From the NCBI GenBank assembly GCA_902560245.1, contig CACELK010000014.1, positions 1 through 37,579 on the forward strand: DNA of 37,579 nt, given 5' to 3'. Below the pieces are notes generated by a model. The model worked only from the letters and a program-made list of their open reading frames with translations, had not been told where the DNA came from and did not search any database. The DNA is from an uncultured Pelagibacteraceae bacterium (lineage in GTDB: Bacteria; Pseudomonadota; Alphaproteobacteria; Pelagibacterales; Pelagibacteraceae). Every line of letters starts with the position of its first letter. Position 1 is the stretch's first letter. Shown piece by piece: positions 35,545 to 37,579 of this stretch. The translations under genes and the position numbers were made by a program.

Positions 35545-36855
35545 ATGTCAAGTGAAAGTAAATATTTAAACGATCAATATAAAGGATTTTTTGAAGACAG
35601 TTTGTCAAAAACAGATCCAGAATTATACAAAGCTATAAGTGATGAATTAAAAAGACAACAAGAGCATATTGAATTAATAGCTTCTGAAAACATTGTATCT
35701 CAAGCAGTTCTTGAGGCGCAAGGCTCTGTATTAACAAATAAATATGCCGAAGGATATCCTGGGAAAAGATATTACAATGGATGTGAACATGTCGATGTCG
35801 CAGAAAATTTAGCTATTGAACGTTTAAAAAAACTTTTTAATTGTAAATTTGCAAACGCTCAACCTCATTCTGGAGCTCAAGCAAATGGTGCTGTATTTTT
35901 GGCTCTTCTTAAACCTGGTGATACGTTTATGGGCATGAGTTTAAATTCTGGTGGACATATCACTCATGGTTTAAAAATTTCAATGTCTGGAAAATGGTTT
36001 AATGCTGTCGGATATGATGTTGATAGAGAAAGTGAACTTATTGATTACGACAATGTTGAAAAAATAGCATTAGAACATAAACCAAAACTTATCATTGCTG
36101 GTGGTAGCGCATATTCAAGAGTAATTGATTTTAAAAGATTTAGAGAAATTGCAGACAAAGTAAATGCATATCTTATGGTTGATATGGCCCACTTCTCTGG
36201 TTTAGTTGCAGGAAAGGGTTATCCAAATCCTTGCGATTATGCTCATGTGGTTACATCTACTACTCACAAAGTATTTAGAAGTGCAAGAGGTGGTATAATA
36301 TTAACTAACCATGAAGATTTAGCTAAAAAATTCAATACTGCAGTTTTTCCTGGCTACCAAGGAGGTCCTTTAATGCATATTATTGCTGCTAAAGCTGCAG
36401 GATTTTTAGAGGCCTTAAAACCTGAATTCAAAGATTATATCAAATCAGTTTTAGCAAATGCAAAAATTTTATCCGAAACTTTAAAAAACAATGGATTTAA
36501 AATTTATTCAGGAGGCACAGATTCTCATTTAATGTTAGTTGACCTAAGACCTTTTAAAGTTAAAGGAAATTTAGCTGCAGAAAGTTTGTCTCGTGCAAAT
36601 ATTACTTGTAACAAAAATGGAATACCATTTGATACTGAAAGTCCGATGGTAACATCGGGCATAAGATTAGGCACTCAAGCTGCTACCACAAGAGGCTTTG
36701 GTCTTAAAGAGTTTGAAAAAGTTGGAGAGCTAATTACAAAGACAATAAAAGGATTAACAGATAATCTGAAAGATAACAGCAAAGTAGAAGACGAAGTAAG
36801 AAAAGAAGTTGTAGATTTGTGCTCTAAATTTCCTATCTATAAACATTTAAGATAA
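35545..36855 (+). CDS. glyA: Serine hydroxymethyltransferase
   Basis: This PLP enzyme interconverts serine plus THF with glycine plus 5,10-methylene-THF. The 436 residues include [63 protein letters not shown] and the PLP lysine K242 in [15 protein letters not shown]. That last segment is unusual: most family members read THKTLRGPRGG. About 20 extra N-terminal residues precede the usual start of homology. Both products of sarcosine oxidase in this window are its substrates in the serine-forming direction. A good AAGGAGG (35522-35528) lies 16 nt upstream, farther than ideal. Confidence 0.97.
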   Translation: MSSESKYLNDQYKGFFEDSLSKTDPELYKAISDELKRQQEHIELIASENIVSQAVLEAQGSVLTNKYAEGYPGKRYYNGCEHVDVAENLAIERLKKLFNCKFANAQPHSGAQANGAVFLALLKPGDTFMGMSLNSGGHITHGLKISMSGKWFNAVGYDVDRESELIDYDNVEKIALEHKPKLIIAGGSAYSRVIDFKRFREIADKVNAYLMVDMAHFSGLVAGKGYPNPCDYAHVVTSTTHKVFRSARGGIILTNHEDLAKKFNTAVFPGYQGGPLMHIIAAKAAGFLEALKPEFKDYIKSVLANAKILSETLKNNGFKIYSGGTDSHLMLVDLRPFKVKGNLAAESLSRANITCNKNGIPFDTESPMVTSGIRLGTQAATTRGFGLKEFEKVGELITKTIKGLTDNLKDNSKVEDEVRKEVVDLCSKFPIYKHLR

Positions 36856-36857
36856 AT

Positions 36858-37316
36858 ATGATTTGTTCTTTTTGTAAGAAAGGAGAAACTTCAGTTGTAG
36901 ACTCCAGACCAACTGAAGATGGTACTGCTATAAGAAGAAGGCGTCAGTGTGTTTGTGGTGAGAGGTTTACAACATTTGAAAGAGTTCAAATTAGAGAATT
37001 AGTTGTTGTTAAGAAAAATGGAAGGAAATCTACACTGGATCGAGACAAATTATCTAAATCAATTTATATAGCAATGAAAAAAAGGCCTATAGATACTGAA
37101 ACTATCGAAAAATTCATTAGTTCAATAGTCAGATCTCTCGAAGAGTTGGGACAAGCAGAAATATCTACAAGTGTGATAGGTACAATGGTAATGGAAAGGT
37201 TAAAAGATTTAGATCCTGTTGCTTACGTAAGATTTGCTTCGGTTTATAGGAATTTTAGAGAAGAAAAAGACTTTGTTCAATTTGTGGACAAAATAGATGT
37301 CTACAAAAAAAGATAA
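36858..37316 (+). CDS. nrdR: Transcriptional repressor NrdR
   Basis: NrdR represses ribonucleotide reductase genes in response to ATP/dATP. The 152 residues have the zinc ribbon C3-x2-C6 ... C31-x-C33 ([24 protein letters not shown]) with [15 protein letters not shown] between. The ATP-cone domain follows ([20 protein letters not shown] ... [14 protein letters not shown]). It starts 2 bp after glyA, and ribD begins within its last codons. No NrdR box or nrd gene is seen here, so its targets lie elsewhere. Confidence 0.96.
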   Translation: MICSFCKKGETSVVDSRPTEDGTAIRRRRQCVCGERFTTFERVQIRELVVVKKNGRKSTLDRDKLSKSIYIAMKKRPIDTETIEKFISSIVRSLEELGQAEISTSVIGTMVMERLKDLDPVAYVRFASVYRNFREEKDFVQFVDKIDVYKKR

Positions 37317-37579
37317 ATTTACAAAAAAAGATTATTATTACATGGATCTTGCTTACTCATTAGCAAGGAATCAACAACACAGGACTGGATTAAATCCATC
37401 TGTTGGTTGTTTGGTGGTAAAAAAAAACAAAATAATATCACATGGAGCCACATCATTAAATGGAAGGCCTCATGCAGAAGTTATAGCTTTACGCAATATT
37501 AAAAAAAAGAATTACGGCTCTACAGTATACTTAACTCTCGAACCATGCTCGCATTATGGAAAAACACCACCATGCACAA
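37297..37579 (+). CDS. ribD: Riboflavin biosynthesis protein RibD, N-terminal part (cut by window edge)
   Basis: RibD deaminates and reduces the pyrimidine intermediate of riboflavin synthesis. The visible 94 residues are the cytidine-deaminase-like domain: [28 protein letters not shown], the zinc motif HAEVIAL and [14 protein letters not shown] took the ATG at 37297 (20-bp overlap with nrdR) because the preceding KDYYYMDLA residues match the family start; ATG 37342 would remove them. The gene continues past the right edge. The order glyA-nrdR-ribD is common in alphaproteobacteria. Confidence 0.93.
   Translation, partial: MSTKKDKFTKKDYYYMDLAYSLARNQQHRTGLNPSVGCLVVKKNKIISHGATSLNGRPHAEVIALRNIKKKNYGSTVYLTLEPCSHYGKTPPCT

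Noticed and set aside
1..37579. CRISPR arrays, insertion sequences, prophage genes, toxin-antitoxin or defence operons
   Set aside because: No regularly spaced repeats, transposase, integrase or phage structural genes were seen; nearly all of the window is accounted for by housekeeping genes.

Overview
The window looks like chromosomal DNA from a streamlined, AT-rich marine alphaproteobacterium of the SAR11 (Pelagibacterales) type. The reasons are: about 70% A+T by eye; lysine, asparagine and isoleucine-rich proteins; almost no spacer DNA; and alphaproteobacterial gene orders (soxBDAG, glyA-nrdR-ribD, gatCAB, pyrB with a histidine-poor DHOase-like partner). The assignment is inferred from style and gene content, not from a database search. 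I count 37 protein genes (two cut by the window edges) and one tRNA. My hand tally of the gaps is about 480 bp (near 1.3%). The longest gap is 66 bp, so no gene-free stretch reaches 300 bases.

Layout. 2-3077: tail of an unknown gene, an RluC-type pseudouridine synthase, lipB (opposite strand, overlapping rluC) and mgtE. 3080-6037: panC (minus), then a galU-ugd pair for UDP-glucuronate. 6041-12395 (all minus, read right to left): ruvX, pyrB, a dihydroorotase-like pyrC without its metal-site histidines, plsY, topA and a Rid-family gene. 12435-18566 (plus): gatC-gatA-gatB, an O-methyltransferase-like gene, the tRNA-uridine hydroxylase trhO and a MATE transporter. 18534-23632 (minus): a complete heterotetrameric sarcosine oxidase operon soxB-D-A-G. 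23697-23791: tRNA-Ser(GCU). 23792-26026 (minus): an Slt70-type lytic transglycosylase. 26069-33406 (plus): a compact housekeeping run dapA-smpB-folK-rsh-pyrE-pdxJ-acpS-lepB-rnc-recO, mostly joined by 1-4 bp overlaps. 33413-34402 (minus): hemB. 34475-37579 (plus): an unassigned Fe(II)/2OG-dioxygenase-like gene, rpiB, glyA, nrdR and the start of ribD.

How the genes work together. Sarcosine oxidase oxidises sarcosine to glycine and passes the methyl group to tetrahydrofolate as 5,10-methylene-THF. GlyA can combine those two products into serine. This fits the known dependence of SAR11 cells on glycine, serine or their precursors. PyrB, the DHOase-like protein and PyrE belong to UMP synthesis. 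GatCAB supplies Gln-tRNA and/or Asn-tRNA by transamidation. PlsY, AcpS, LepB, GalU/Ugd and Slt serve the cell envelope.

I found no mobile element, prophage, CRISPR array, toxin-antitoxin pair or clear defence system. The most interesting points are: the DHOase-like protein that has lost metal ligands; an Rsh protein missing its middle C-terminal domains; the unassigned dioxygenase; a 14-bp perfect palindrome inside a larger inverted repeat between soxB and the tRNA; convergent genes with no room for terminators; and long in-frame A tracts.
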